Shown here: in pieces, positions 17,380 to 25,960 of the stretch
Layout: every line of letters starts with the position of its first letter
Numbering within the stretch: the stretch's first letter is position 1
DNA from: Leptolyngbya boryana PCC 6306
GTDB lineage: Bacteria; Cyanobacteriota; Cyanobacteriia; Leptolyngbyales; Leptolyngbyaceae
NCBI RefSeq assembly: GCF_000353285.1
Contig: NZ_KB731324.1
Span: 3,428,577-3,492,576 of the forward strand
Direction: 5' to 3'
Length of the DNA: 64,000 nt
Translations under genes and position numbers: made by a program
Notes under the pieces: model-generated
Seen by the model: only the letters and a program-made list of their open reading frames with translations
Database searches by the model: none
What the model was told of the DNA's origin: nothing

Positions 17380-18684
17380 CTACAATTGATTTTTGAGTTT
17401 GAGTTGCAAATAGCGATCGACTAATTCATTAGTGATTTGATTCGCAGGCGCATCTAAAACTAAAACGCCTCGCTGCTTCAACGTACTAAATGCCATCTGC
17501 CTCTGAGCGATTAAATCCAATGCCACTGCCCTTTCATAGGTTGCAGGCAGATCTTCAGTAACGGTATGAGCTTGTTGATCGACTTGTGGGTCGCGCAAGG
17601 TGACACAGAAGGGTAAGTATCTTGGCGTTAATCGTCCCAATGCAGCAAGCAATTCCGAAGACGCAGTATTGTCAACAATATCGGTAATGACGACAACTAA
17701 AGCACGTCGGGTTTGTTGATTGACGAGCGTTGTCACTGCACCGAGATAATCTGGTTCTAGCATCTCTGGTTGAATCGGAGTTAACCGCTCGATCAGATGA
17801 TTGAGATGAGCTTGCCCGCGTTCGGGTGGAATCCAGGTTTGAACTTGACGATCGAATACTCCGACTCCGACTCGATCTCCCCGATGCAATCCTGCCAGAG
17901 CCAAAGCTAAAGTTGCATTCAGTCCCCAGTCAAATCGCGTCAATCCCTTTACTTGCGAAGTCATTAACCGACCGCGATCGAGCAAAATAATCAACGTTTG
18001 CTCTTGTTCTGGTTCCAACACTCGAACTAAAGGTTGTCCGCGTCTCGCTGTTGCTTTCCAATCAATGAAGCGTGGATCATCTCCAATCCCATATTCTCGA
18101 AGCTCTGAAAATTCGGTTCCAATTCCCATTCTTCGAGCGCGACGCATTGAGCCAGACGATTCTAGCGTTAGGCGAATTGAGAGCGATCGCAATCCCATCA
18201 AATCTGGATAGACAGCGACTTTCTGTTCTTGCGGAATCTGCCAATTGTGCCAAGCTAAACGCCAAGGGCTTAACTGCCGAACTTGAATGTCTTTCCAAAT
18301 GTACTCGCCTCTCTCACTGGGATGAACCGTGTAAGAAAGCTGTTGCGAAGTATTTGGAGGTAACTTTGCCGCTAAAGGCATCGAAGAGATGCCAAATGAG
18401 ATCGGATATTTGTCATAAATCCGCACCTCTGCCGTTGTCTTGCCTGCTTCAACCGAGAGACTGACTAAGTTGTCTCGCCCGATCGATAAGCGCGATGCGA
18501 CCTGCCGTTCGATTTTGACTCGATGCGGCTTGACGCGCCAGCCATCCCAAATCGTTAAAGCCAAAACAATCAAGTCAAACAGCAACATTCCCAAAATCGC
18601 CAAAGCGGGATTAAAGAAGAATGCAATGACCGCGATCGCACCACCCAGCAATAACAATCCGTAAGTTCGACGTGAAGGCAGCAT
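17380..18684 (-). CDS. DUF58 domain protein
   Basis: A 434-aa protein starting with two membrane helices (about 8-45), then an extracytoplasmic-looking beta domain and the DUF58 signature region around residues 190-215 (EFSELREYGIGDDPRFIDWKA split by short gaps), followed by a von Willebrand A-like fold (LIILLDRGRLM, VVVITDIVDN). It lies 3 bp downstream of a MoxR ATPase gene, the standard MoxR-DUF58 pair. In other bacteria such pairs act as chaperone-like systems in metal insertion or envelope stress; the target here is unknown. Convergent with the ATPase pair. Confidence 0.88.
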   Translation of the reverse strand: MLPSRRTYGLLLLGGAIAVIAFFFNPALAILGMLLFDLIVLALTIWDGWRVKPHRVKIERQVASRLSIGRDNLVSLSVEAGKTTAEVRIYDKYPISFGISSMPLAAKLPPNTSQQLSYTVHPSERGEYIWKDIQVRQLSPWRLAWHNWQIPQEQKVAVYPDLMGLRSLSIRLTLESSGSMRRARRMGIGTEFSELREYGIGDDPRFIDWKATARRGQPLVRVLEPEQEQTLIILLDRGRLMTSQVKGLTRFDWGLNATLALALAGLHRGDRVGVGVFDRQVQTWIPPERGQAHLNHLIERLTPIQPEMLEPDYLGAVTTLVNQQTRRALVVVITDIVDNTASSELLAALGRLTPRYLPFCVTLRDPQVDQQAHTVTEDLPATYERAVALDLIAQRQMAFSTLKQRGVLVLDAPANQITNELVDRYLQLKLKNQL

Positions 18685-18687
18685 AAG

Positions 18688-19638
18688 TTAACGAGGCACA
18701 GCAACTTGATTGAGGACAGCATTGATCACCGCTTCGACTCCAATCCCGTCTAACTGGGCTTCAGGACGCAGAATCAGACGATGACGCAATAGAGGAGATG
18801 CAACAGCTTTAATGTCATCCGGTGTGACATAGCTGCGCCCAGACAGCCAAGCTTGAGCCTTACTGACATTGAGCCATGCGACTGCCGATCGCGGCGATGC
18901 TCCTAAAACTAAGTCTGGATGTTGCCGAGTCTTTTGAACCACTGCGAGTAAATAATCCAGAACACTCTCTTCGACTTTGAGCGATCGAATTTCCCGTCTC
19001 GCCTGCAAAATTTGCTCGACAGATGCAACGGGCTGAATATTATCTAAATCCAATCGCTTACCCTGAAAACCTGCTTGATGATTGAGCAGCATTTTCTTCT
19101 CGGCAACCGGATCTGGATAGACCGCCATTAACTTGAATAAAAAGCGATCGAGTTGTGCCTCTGGCAGCGGATACGTGCCTTCAAATTCCAGCGAGTTCTG
19201 AGTCGCAATTACCCAGAAGAAATCAGGCAACGGTAAACTCTCACCGTCTAAGGTGACTTGCTGTTCTTCCATTGCTTCGAGCAATGCTGATTGAGTCTTG
19301 GGCGGGGTTCGATTGATTTCATCCGCGAGAAGAATCTCAGTAAAAACGGGTCCTTTTTTCAGCAAAAAGCTGCGAGTATTGAGGTCAAAAATATTCGTAC
19401 CGAGAATGTCAGAAGGCAGAATATCAGGCGTAAGTTGCACACGTCGAAACTGCGATCGCACTAACTTTGCCATCACTTTGACAGTTAATGTTTTTCCAGT
19501 TCCAGGCACGCCTTCTAAGATCACATGACCGCCTGAAAGCAACGCAACCAAAAGCTGCTGGATGAGGGCACTTTGACCAACCACAATCTGATCAAGGCTC
19601 TGTCTCAGTTTAGAAAATGTTGTTTGCAGGTCGGACAT
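18688..19638 (-). CDS. MoxR-family AAA+ ATPase
   Basis: A 316-aa AAA+ protein. Walker A GVPGTGKT (about 43-50), Walker B LLADEINR (about 105-112), sensor 1 ATQNSLEFEGTYPLPEAQLDRF (split around 150-171) and the arginine/sensor 2 region GASPRSAVAW (about 244-253) are all in place. MoxR ATPases act as chaperones on VWA-domain partners; the DUF58 gene 3 bp downstream is the likely partner. Confidence 0.93.
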   Translation of the reverse strand: MSDLQTTFSKLRQSLDQIVVGQSALIQQLLVALLSGGHVILEGVPGTGKTLTVKVMAKLVRSQFRRVQLTPDILPSDILGTNIFDLNTRSFLLKKGPVFTEILLADEINRTPPKTQSALLEAMEEQQVTLDGESLPLPDFFWVIATQNSLEFEGTYPLPEAQLDRFLFKLMAVYPDPVAEKKMLLNHQAGFQGKRLDLDNIQPVASVEQILQARREIRSLKVEESVLDYLLAVVQKTRQHPDLVLGASPRSAVAWLNVSKAQAWLSGRSYVTPDDIKAVASPLLRHRLILRPEAQLDGIGVEAVINAVLNQVAVPR

Positions 19639-19717
19639 AGGCGGATGGGGTAACTATGAGCACAACCATCTTAGTGCGGAAGTTTGGGTTTGGATAATTT
19701 AATGAGGAGTGGGGAGG

Positions 19718-19936
19718 TTATTCTGCGTTTGCTTCTAGGTATTGGCTGTCTAGCAGAAATGCTCCTTTCTCGAATCTCACACCCCAGTAGCCACCGGGTC
19801 GGCGATCGAGCACGGTTCCTTCATCCCCGACCTGCAAAATATCCGCCGGACGCAGCATCGGCATTGGATCAGCCGACTTCAAATAAGGCGGCAAAGAAAT
19901 CAAACGAACCTTTGCACCGATCGTAAATTCTTTCAT
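19718..19936 (-). CDS. sipA: SipA-like regulatory protein (DUF3148)
   Basis: A 72-aa basic, beta-rich protein. Conserved family segments are visible: LPPYLKSADPMPMLRP (about 16-31), GDEGTVLDRRPGGYWGVRF and GAFLLDSQYLE. This matches the DUF3148 family, which includes SipA, the small SH3-like activator of the histidine kinase NblS (Hik33), which controls high-light and stress responses, and the plant CRR42 protein. It stands alone with its own start and degenerate heptamer sequences on both sides. Confidence 0.82.
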   Translation of the reverse strand: MKEFTIGAKVRLISLPPYLKSADPMPMLRPADILQVGDEGTVLDRRPGGYWGVRFEKGAFLLDSQYLEANAE

Positions 19937-20069
19937 GACACCGAATCTCTGATATCTGCCAATCGAGCATAGCCTTTAAAGCGATCGACATCCTACTTCC
20001 CATTCCCTCACTCCCTACTCCCCACCCCTTTTTCCAACAAAATTATTCGATTTCTTCCAAACTTTAGGG

Positions 20070-20075
20070 TATACT
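20070..20075 (+). promoter_or_regulatory. possible -10 box of the NTRC gene
   Basis: TATACT matches a sigma-70-type -10 element, though no good -35 is seen 17 bp upstream. A transcript starting about 7 nt downstream would leave almost no leader for the ATG at 20089 but about 28 nt for the ATG at 20110, which supports the latter as the start. Confidence 0.4.
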
Positions 20076-20109
20076 ACTCATAGTCGTTATGAGTTTGTGT
20101 AAAAGTCTT

Positions 20110-21477
20110 ATGGCAAACCCCACTGTCGAAAATTTAGTCATTATTGGCTCAGGTCCTGCTGGCTATACGGCAGCGATTTATGCAGGACGCGCCAACCTCA
20201 AACCCTTAGTTTTTGAAGGCTTTCAGGCGGGCGGGCTTCCAGGAGGTCAGCTAATGACGACAACTGAAGTTGAAAACTTCCCTGGTTTTCCGCAAGGCAT
20301 CACTGGCCCGCAACTCATGACCCAGATGAAAGCGCAGGCTGAGCGTTGGGGTGCAGAACTGGTTACAGAAGATGTCTTATCTGTTGATTTCTCAACTCGC
20401 CCATTCAAGATTCGCGCCGAAACACGAGAGGTTGAAGCGCACAGTGTCGTAATTGCGACAGGAGCAACCGCAAAACGCTTAGGCTTACCGAGCGAGCATG
20501 AATTCTGGAGCCGTGGAATTTCGGCTTGTGCAATCTGTGATGGTGCAACCCCGATCTTTAGAGGTGTCCCTCTCGTGGTGATTGGTGGCGGCGATACTGC
20601 TGCCGAGGAAGCAATTTATCTGACAAAGTATGGCGATCATGTGAATCTCTTGGTGCGAAGCGATGTGATGCGCGCTTCAAAAGCGATGCAAGATCGAGTC
20701 CTGAGCAATCCTCGCATTACGGTTCACTGGAATTCAGAAGCGATCGATGTTGTCGGCGATGAGAAGCACATGACGGGTGTAAAAATTCGCAATCGTCAAA
20801 CAGGCGAAGAAAGCATCATCGAAGCGAAAGGCTTGTTCTATGCGATCGGACACACTCCCAATACAGCTTTGTTTAAGGGTCAAATCGAACTCGATGAAGT
20901 AGGCTACATCAAAACGCATGGTTCTGTCGAAACCAATTTGGAAGGAGTCTACGCAGCAGGCGACGTGCAAGATCACGAGTTTCGGCAAGCGATTACCGCT
21001 GCAGGAACGGGCTGTATGGCAGCGATGTTGGCAGAGCGCTGGTTATCCGCCAATGGCTTAGTGCAAGAATTTGAGCGCATTGAAGCGGATGTTCCCAACG
21101 AAGAAAATACGGCGCATCCAGCTTCTGAACAAGTGATCGAATTCAGTTTGGAACATACTCGCCATGTCGGTGGCTTAGCGTTGCGGAAGTTGTATCACGA
21201 AAGCGATCGCTTAATCTTGGTCAAGTATGCTTCTCCAAGTTGTGGTCCTTGTCACACGCTCAAGCCAATTTTGAATAAAGTTGTCGATGAGTTCGATGGC
21301 AAAATCCACTATGTCGAAATTGACATTGAGGAAGATCCCGAAATTGCAGAAGCAGCAGGCGTGATGGGAACTCCGACCATTCATCTTTTCAAAAATAAAG
21401 ACAAGGTGGCAGAAGTCAAAGGTGTCAAGCAAAAGAGCCAATATCGTGAATTGATTACCACTCATATCACCGATTAA
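20110..21477 (+). CDS. ntrC-type NTRC: NADPH-dependent thioredoxin reductase fused to thioredoxin (NTRC)
   Basis: A 455-aa protein from the chosen ATG (MANPTVENL); an ATG 21 nt upstream adds MSLCKSL and is disfavoured by the likely -10 box. The reductase part has the FAD site [17 protein letters not shown], redox CAICDG (about 141-146), the NADPH site [12 protein letters not shown] and the AAGDVQD motif near 290. A linker leads to a thioredoxin domain with active site CGPC (about 382-385). NTRC reduces 2-Cys peroxiredoxin and other targets with NADPH in the dark and in low light. It is distinct from the nitrogen regulator of the same letters. A strong terminator follows. Confidence 0.95.
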   Translation: MANPTVENLVIIGSGPAGYTAAIYAGRANLKPLVFEGFQAGGLPGGQLMTTTEVENFPGFPQGITGPQLMTQMKAQAERWGAELVTEDVLSVDFSTRPFKIRAETREVEAHSVVIATGATAKRLGLPSEHEFWSRGISACAICDGATPIFRGVPLVVIGGGDTAAEEAIYLTKYGDHVNLLVRSDVMRASKAMQDRVLSNPRITVHWNSEAIDVVGDEKHMTGVKIRNRQTGEESIIEAKGLFYAIGHTPNTALFKGQIELDEVGYIKTHGSVETNLEGVYAAGDVQDHEFRQAITAAGTGCMAAMLAERWLSANGLVQEFERIEADVPNEENTAHPASEQVIEFSLEHTRHVGGLALRKLYHESDRLILVKYASPSCGPCHTLKPILNKVVDEFDGKIHYVEIDIEEDPEIAEAAGVMGTPTIHLFKNKDKVAEVKGVKQKSQYRELITTHITD

Positions 21478-21504
21478 AGACTTGGCATATCAATGCTGAA
21501 ATTC

Positions 21505-21540
21505 AAAAGCTCCGGGTTTTTCAAAAAACTCGGAGCTTTT
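21505..21540 (+). terminator. intrinsic terminator after NTRC
   Basis: AAAAGCTCCG (21505-21514) pairs with CGGAGCTTTT (21531-21540), and the inner GGTTTT/AAAACT part extends the stem to about 16 bp with a 4-nt loop. The stem ends in TTTT on the plus strand and AAAA on its left side, so it could act in both directions between convergent NTRC and scpB. Confidence 0.8.
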
Positions 21541-21567
21541 GCGTCTGGTGAAGTCAAAACTCGCTTT

Positions 21568-21779
21568 AGAGGATGTTTGCAACGTATCAACAGGTTTCTC
21601 ACTTCGTTCTAGCTCGCCCTGGAATGGAATTCCAAGGCTAACGGTGCTAAGTCCACTAAAGGGACTGAAGATCTGATTCTGCTTGGCTGTTAGTCCCTTT
21701 AGTGGACTTTGTTCAACTAGCCCGGAATTCCATTCCAGGGCGGGGGAACGCGATGAACGATACGTTGCAAACATCCTCT
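21568..21779. repeat. 212-bp palindromic element with three nested perfect stems
   Basis: Three nested inverted repeats: 21568-21588 with 21759-21779 (21 bp, perfect), 21615-21633 with 21724-21742 (19 bp, perfect) and 21650-21666 with 21692-21708 (17 bp, perfect), with short unpaired parts between. It carries AGTCCACTAAAGGGACT arms, GGAATTCC and the ACTTTGTTCAAC 12-mer (21706-21717). There is no reading frame. It sits between convergent genes and looks like a MITE-like or REP-like non-coding repeat related to the one at 25387. Confidence 0.88.
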
Positions 21780-21804
21780 CAGAGATGCTTCGATCGTACA
21801 CATC

Positions 21805-22443
21805 TCAACCAACAGAACTAACTTCCACCTCATTAGGCTCTTCCAGCACAGAGTTCTCTGAAACTTTCTTCACGGTCTCTGGCGCAACAGATTCCTCGAT
21901 GATAGAGTCTTCTGAAACCTTCTCTACGGTCTCTGCCGCAACAGATTCCTCGGGTTTCGGCTTCTTCTGAATCAACTGCCCAATATCTTGATTAATCTGA
22001 AAATACTGATGGAACTTATCTGTCACCTGTACTAACGACGATCGACCATCTGAATTTTTCCGTTTCCGCACAAATCCCAATTCCACCAGTTCAGGAATAT
22101 GTTGATAGACTCCCGATCCCCGAATTTCAACTAATTCTGTCTGGCTGATCGGGCCTTTCAGGGCAATCACCGCCAAAGTCCTCAGCGCCCCAACTCCCAA
22201 ATCTGCTGGAATCAGCGCATTAATCAAATTCTGATACGTTTCGCGAAGTTGCAAACTGTACCCTGAATCTGTTTCAGCGATTTCCAGTGCCCCGTCGCGG
22301 TGAGCATAATCCGACATCAACTCCATCAATCCCTCTTCGGTGGTTTGCCGATCGAATCCTGCTAATTCAGCGAGTTGCGCGATCGTCATCGGTTGCGCTT
22401 TGAGATAAAGAATTGCTTCAAGCGTAGTGGTCAGACGAGTCAT
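21805..22443 (-). CDS. scpB: segregation and condensation protein B
   Basis: A 212-aa protein. Residues 1-160 form the two winged-helix domains of ScpB, with signatures LEAILYLKAQPMTIAQLA near the start and ALKGPISQTELVEIRG (about 113-128). It partners with ScpA and SMC in chromosome compaction; neither is in the window. The C-terminal tail (about 165-212) is acidic and holds two copies of an EESVAxETVxKVSExS unit, beyond the usual family length. The palindromic element begins 26 bp past its stop. Confidence 0.9.
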   Translation of the reverse strand: MTRLTTTLEAILYLKAQPMTIAQLAELAGFDRQTTEEGLMELMSDYAHRDGALEIAETDSGYSLQLRETYQNLINALIPADLGVGALRTLAVIALKGPISQTELVEIRGSGVYQHIPELVELGFVRKRKNSDGRSSLVQVTDKFHQYFQINQDIGQLIQKKPKPEESVAAETVEKVSEDSIIEESVAPETVKKVSENSVLEEPNEVEVSSVG

Positions 22444-22545
22444 GAGAATCGCATCAGAAAAAGAATGACTAATAGAGTAGCAAACTTCAGCAAAGGCGCT
22501 GAACTTGTTACATTAGAAATTGCCTTTCATCATGTATCAGTTCTC

Positions 22546-22737
22546 ATGACGGATCTTCCCGAAACCCCAACTTCTGAAACCCCAATTTCTGAAACCCCAA
22601 AAGAGCCGCAGCCTAGCTACGTCAAACTGGCAATGCGGAATATGGTTCGCAAACGCGGGACATCGATTTTTCACTTTGCCCTCACCACGATTGGCTTATT
22701 GGGCACGCTTGTCGTTCTTTCGTATTTGACCCGCTAA
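22546..22737 (+). CDS. DUF3285 small membrane protein
   Basis: A 63-aa protein, starting at an ATG well inside a longer open frame; the region upstream of it overlaps the scpB start and lacks protein character. The N-terminus is a short [10 protein letters not shown] repeat. The core [20 protein letters not shown] is the conserved DUF3285 part, followed by one membrane helix ([16 protein letters not shown]). The family is widespread in cyanobacteria and uncharacterised. Its stop overlaps the ybeY start (TAATG), so the two are translationally coupled. Confidence 0.82.
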   Translation: MTDLPETPTSETPISETPKEPQPSYVKLAMRNMVRKRGTSIFHFALTTIGLLGTLVVLSYLTR

Positions 22738-23231
22738 TGCAAGTCGAATTAAGCGTTCAGGATTGCTGTCCTCAAAACTCGTCCATTCAGCCCGAAACCT
22801 GGGAAATTTGGTTTCGGCAGTGGCTTGATCTCCTAAAACCTGAACTCGATGGAGCGCCGCTTCATCCCCAGGAAAATTATGAACTGAGCTTACGATTAAC
22901 CGACGATCGCGAAATTCAGTCTCTCAACCAAAACTATCGCCACAAAGATCAGCCAACTGACGTACTCGCCTTCGCATCCCTAGAGGTAGACTGTCCACAG
23001 ATTGATGAATTAGAGACAGAACCGCTTTATTTAGGGGACATTGTCATTTCGGTTGAAACTGCCGAACGACAAGCCGCTCCCCACAATTTAGAAACGGAAC
23101 TGGCTTGGCTTGCTGCGCATGGACTGCTTCACCTTCTTGGGTGGGATCATCCCGACGATGCAAGTTTGCTACGAATGTTAGATCAGCAGCAGATTTTACT
23201 GAATGCAGTGGGATTGGACGCAAAACGGTAG
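22737..23231 (+). CDS. ybeY: endoribonuclease YbeY (16S rRNA maturation)
   Basis: A 164-aa protein of the UPF0054 family. The zinc-binding signature [11 protein letters not shown] (about 129-139) is complete, and the upstream TDVLAFAS and YLGDIVIS segments are conserved. It acts in 16S rRNA 3' processing and ribosome quality control. It overlaps the DUF3285 gene by one base. A diacylglycerol-kinase-like gene follows after about 190 bp, the conserved order ybeY-dgkA in many bacteria. Confidence 0.94.
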   Translation: MQVELSVQDCCPQNSSIQPETWEIWFRQWLDLLKPELDGAPLHPQENYELSLRLTDDREIQSLNQNYRHKDQPTDVLAFASLEVDCPQIDELETEPLYLGDIVISVETAERQAAPHNLETELAWLAAHGLLHLLGWDHPDDASLLRMLDQQQILLNAVGLDAKR

Positions 23232-23419
23232 AAAATGTTGAGAAATGCAACCCAGGACTATTCTCTCTGAGCAATTGTATTTTTCAGATTTATTTTCTCA
23301 GGTCGAGCTTTACCTTTCCTAACAATGTTGTAATACTGTGTTTACTGTGATCTGATGCGATAGCCGCGCCATGAGGGTATTGCTAAAGTATCTTCACTGG
23401 TTTCTCACCTGGTCTGCGT

Positions 23420-23866
23420 ATGTCTCAAGAAGTCCCCACTCAGTCCCCAAAACGTCCCAAAGTCGTCCCTCTGGTCAAACCTGAACGGGATCTGGCTTGG
23501 CAAGTTGCACCTACTCTCTTCACGAGCTTTCGCTATGCCTGGATGGGGGTCAGCTATGCATTTCTGACTCAGCGAAATTTCAGAATTCATGTCTGTTTGG
23601 GATCAATCGCGATCGGATTAGGGTTGCTTCTCCATGCCAGCGTCGTTGAACTGGCTGTGATTGGTTTAACAATCGGCTTAGTTCTCGCGATGGAATTATT
23701 GAATACTGCGATAGAATCTGTGGTCGATTTAACCGTTAAACAGACCTATCACGAACTCGCAAAAATCGCCAAAGACTGTGCAGCAGCAGCGGTTTTAGTG
23801 TCAGCGATCGCAGCAGTTTTAGTCGCAGGCTGCATTTTATTGCCAAAACTTTGGTTAGTCTTGTAG
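23420..23866 (+). CDS. dgkA: diacylglycerol/undecaprenol kinase family protein
   Basis: A 148-aa membrane protein of the prokaryotic DGK family. A soluble, Pro/Lys-rich N-terminus (1-35) precedes SFRYAWMGVSYAFLTQRNFRIH, and the catalytic signature ELLNTAIESVVDL (about 93-105) is complete, followed by KDCAAAAVLVSAI. Gram-positive members phosphorylate undecaprenol, proteobacterial ones diacylglycerol; cyanobacterial substrate preference is not readable. Three hydrophobic helices fit the trimeric membrane enzyme. Confidence 0.88.
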   Translation: MSQEVPTQSPKRPKVVPLVKPERDLAWQVAPTLFTSFRYAWMGVSYAFLTQRNFRIHVCLGSIAIGLGLLLHASVVELAVIGLTIGLVLAMELLNTAIESVVDLTVKQTYHELAKIAKDCAAAAVLVSAIAAVLVAGCILLPKLWLVL

Positions 23867-23920
23867 GTAATTTTCTAGAATTTCTGAGAAACTGAAAAGA
23901 CTGATTCAAGGCAGTCTTTC

Positions 23921-24517
23921 ATGATTCTGGTCATTGATAATTACGACAGTTTTACGTATAACCTCGTCCAATACTTGGGAGAATTGGGCGAAGAATTCGC
24001 GATCGCATCTGACATCCAGGTCTATCGCAACGATCAAATTACACTGGATCAAGTGCGCGCATTACAACCGGATGCGATCGTCATTTCACCCGGACCCGGA
24101 CGACCTGAAGATGCCGGAATCTCGATGGAACTCATTCGGCAATTGGGAGCCAACACTCCGATTCTAGGTGTTTGTCTGGGACATCAAAGTATCGGGCAAG
24201 TTTTTGGCGGCGAGATTGTATCCGCGCCTGTATTAATGCATGGCAAGACTTCGGAAGTGAAGCATACAGATACCGGAGTGTTTGAAGGACTCGACAATCC
24301 GATGACCGCAACTCGGTATCATAGTCTGGTGATTGATCGATCGAGTTGTCCAGCAGTGCTAGAGATTACGGCTTGGGTCGAGGATCAAACGATTATGGGC
24401 GTTCGCCATCGCGAGTATCCGCACATTCAAGGGGTGCAGTTTCATCCAGAAAGCGTGTTGACCAGTTCTGGCAAGCAACTGTTACGGAACTTTTTGCGAT
24501 CGATTCAAGGTCAATAA
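23921..24517 (+). CDS. pabA/trpG: glutamine amidotransferase, anthranilate/aminodeoxychorismate synthase component II
   Basis: A 198-aa class I glutamine amidotransferase. The nucleophile Cys is in [11 protein letters not shown] (about 84), the oxyanion [10 protein letters not shown] motif is at about 57-66, and the His-Glu pair is in GVQFHPES (about 175-182). It provides ammonia to TrpE or PabB. No synthase large subunit lies nearby, so one cannot say which; many bacteria use one subunit for both. About 55 bp follow dgkA. Confidence 0.9.
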   Translation: MILVIDNYDSFTYNLVQYLGELGEEFAIASDIQVYRNDQITLDQVRALQPDAIVISPGPGRPEDAGISMELIRQLGANTPILGVCLGHQSIGQVFGGEIVSAPVLMHGKTSEVKHTDTGVFEGLDNPMTATRYHSLVIDRSSCPAVLEITAWVEDQTIMGVRHREYPHIQGVQFHPESVLTSSGKQLLRNFLRSIQGQ

Positions 24518-24540
24518 TTCAAAACTTGGTGTGAGGGAGT

Positions 24541-25287
24541 ATGAAACGCAGGCAGTTTATTCAGTACGCAGGTGCGGGCTTGGTTGCGGGCGCAGTTCCA
24601 ATTGCAGCGCAAGCACAGTCGGGCGGATTAACCGTGCAGTATTTAGGTCATATGTGTTTCCTGTTTACCGGGGGTGGAAGGCGCATCTTAGTGAATCCTT
24701 TCCGAAGTGCAGGCTGTACTGCTGGCTATCGCGCACCGAAGGTTGCAGCTGATTTAGTCATGATTAGTAGCCAAATTCTCGATGAGGGTGCGATCGATGT
24801 TGTGCCTGGGAATCCAAAGCTGTTAGTGGAATCAGGTGCCTATGACATTAACGGATTCAAAGCGCAGGGAATTGCAATGGATCACGATCGCGTCGGTGGA
24901 AAACGATTCGGTCGCAATATCGCTTGGCGTTGGTCGCAGGGTGGTCTGAATGTGGTGCATTTAGGTGGGGCTGCGGCTCCGATCACGTTAGAGCAAAAGA
25001 TTTTGATTGGCAGTCCAGATGTCGTGTTTCTGCCTGTTGGGGGCGGAGCGAAAGCGTATGACCCACAAGAGGCAAAACAGGCATTGCAGGTACTGAATGC
25101 CAAGATCATCGTGCCCATGTACTACCGGACGGCAGCAGCAAAAGAACAGTGTGATATTGGCGGATTGGATGCGTTTCTGAGCGTGATGAGTGGGACGCCT
25201 CTGAGAAAGGGCGGAAGCTCAATTTCCTTAACTAAGGCAAACTTGCCGAAGGAGGGATCGGTGATTCAGGTTATGACTTACGCCTAA
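24541..25287 (+). CDS. Tat-exported MBL-fold (UlaG-like) protein with degenerate metal site
   Basis: A 248-aa protein with a twin-arginine signal (RRQFIQYAGAG, residues 3-13, cleavage likely after AQA near 28). The mature part starts with VQYLGHMCFLFTGGGRRILVNPF, the beta strands of UlaG-like MBL proteins. Where the family has HxHxDH the sequence reads SSQILDEGAID, without histidine. Later IAMDHDRVGG and VVHLGG keep single histidines, as does a terminal PMYYR strand. It may have lost hydrolase activity or bind another ligand in the thylakoid lumen or periplasm. GAGGGAG precedes the ATG. Confidence 0.8.
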   Translation: MKRRQFIQYAGAGLVAGAVPIAAQAQSGGLTVQYLGHMCFLFTGGGRRILVNPFRSAGCTAGYRAPKVAADLVMISSQILDEGAIDVVPGNPKLLVESGAYDINGFKAQGIAMDHDRVGGKRFGRNIAWRWSQGGLNVVHLGGAAAPITLEQKILIGSPDVVFLPVGGGAKAYDPQEAKQALQVLNAKIIVPMYYRTAAAKEQCDIGGLDAFLSVMSGTPLRKGGSSISLTKANLPKEGSVIQVMTYA

Positions 25288-25623
25288 CGAATTTAGGGAG
25301 TTCGCGCTCCGCATCTACTCTGGGATTTTCACCTTGCACGATTGAGCTATTTAGTTAGACTTCCTGCATAAATCATTGCGCCTTGGCGAATGGAATTCGC
25401 GGCTAAACGAACAAAGTGTGCGAAGGCACACTAACAGCCCTTTTCGCGGTTAGTCCACAGCGGTGGACTTTGTTTGTATAGCATCGAATTCTATTCGGAG
25501 AGCATTCTCAATGGCTCGACAACTTGAGTCAATTCTGATCGCTGAATCTTGAATTTGTTTTTACACTAGATTTTGTGACAGTAAACCCTCGTGCTGTAAG
25601 TAGCACTTGTAACGAGTAAAGCC
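25288..25623. other. intergenic stretch holding a cloverleaf repeat
   Basis: About 335 bp between the MBL-fold gene and the DUF2805 gene. The hairpin repeat at 25387-25497 fills its centre. Apart from that I see no gene or clear promoter. Confidence 0.55.
25387..25497. repeat. 111-bp cloverleaf-type hairpin repeat
   Basis: Outer arms 25388-25417 and 25467-25496 pair at 24 of 30 positions (GAATGGAATTCGCGGCTAAA... with its complement). Inside are two perfect short hairpins: GTGTGC-GAAG-GCACAC (25416-25431) and AGTCCAC-AGCG-GTGGACT (25452-25469). The AGTCCAC/GTGGACTTTGTT part and the GGAATTC arms resemble the palindrome at 21568, so both look like members of one dispersed family. The compensatory pattern suggests selection for structure or recent inverted duplication. 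Confidence 0.85.
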
Positions 25624-25881
25624 GTGAAATTACCAGACTTAGACTCCGAAACAATCGACAGAATTCTTGAAATGGCATGGGAAGATCGCACTCCCTTTGA
25701 AGCGATCGCACTGCAATTTGGTTTGGATGAGCCACAGACGATTGCACTAATGCGACGAGAAATGAAGCGATCGAGCTTTGAGATGTGGCGGAAACGAGTG
25801 ACAGGACGCAAAACCAAGCATTTGAAACAGCGAGATTTTGTAGAAGGACGGTTTCGCTCTCAGAATCAGAAAGGCTCCTAG
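25624..25881 (+). CDS. DUF2805/TIGR03643 family protein
   Basis: An 85-aa basic protein with a GTG start. The conserved core DRILEMAWEDRTPFEAI (12-28) and LMRREMKRSSFEMWRKRV (about 42-59) define this family, which looks like a small helix-turn-helix and is widespread in bacteria without a known role. The C-terminus is rich in Lys/Arg, which fits nucleic-acid binding. It stands alone, about 80 bp upstream of pepP on the same strand. Confidence 0.85.
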   Translation: MKLPDLDSETIDRILEMAWEDRTPFEAIALQFGLDEPQTIALMRREMKRSSFEMWRKRVTGRKTKHLKQRDFVEGRFRSQNQKGS

Positions 25882-25960
25882 AAGACGTACCAGATTAGAG
25901 AGCCGTCCTAAAATAAAAGCTGTGTGGCAACACTCGTTTATCCTTCATCCTTCTAGATTC

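Noticed and set aside
20089-20109. Upstream ATG for NTRC
   Set aside because: Lies too close to the likely -10 box to be preceded by a usable leader; the family start fits the ATG at 20110.
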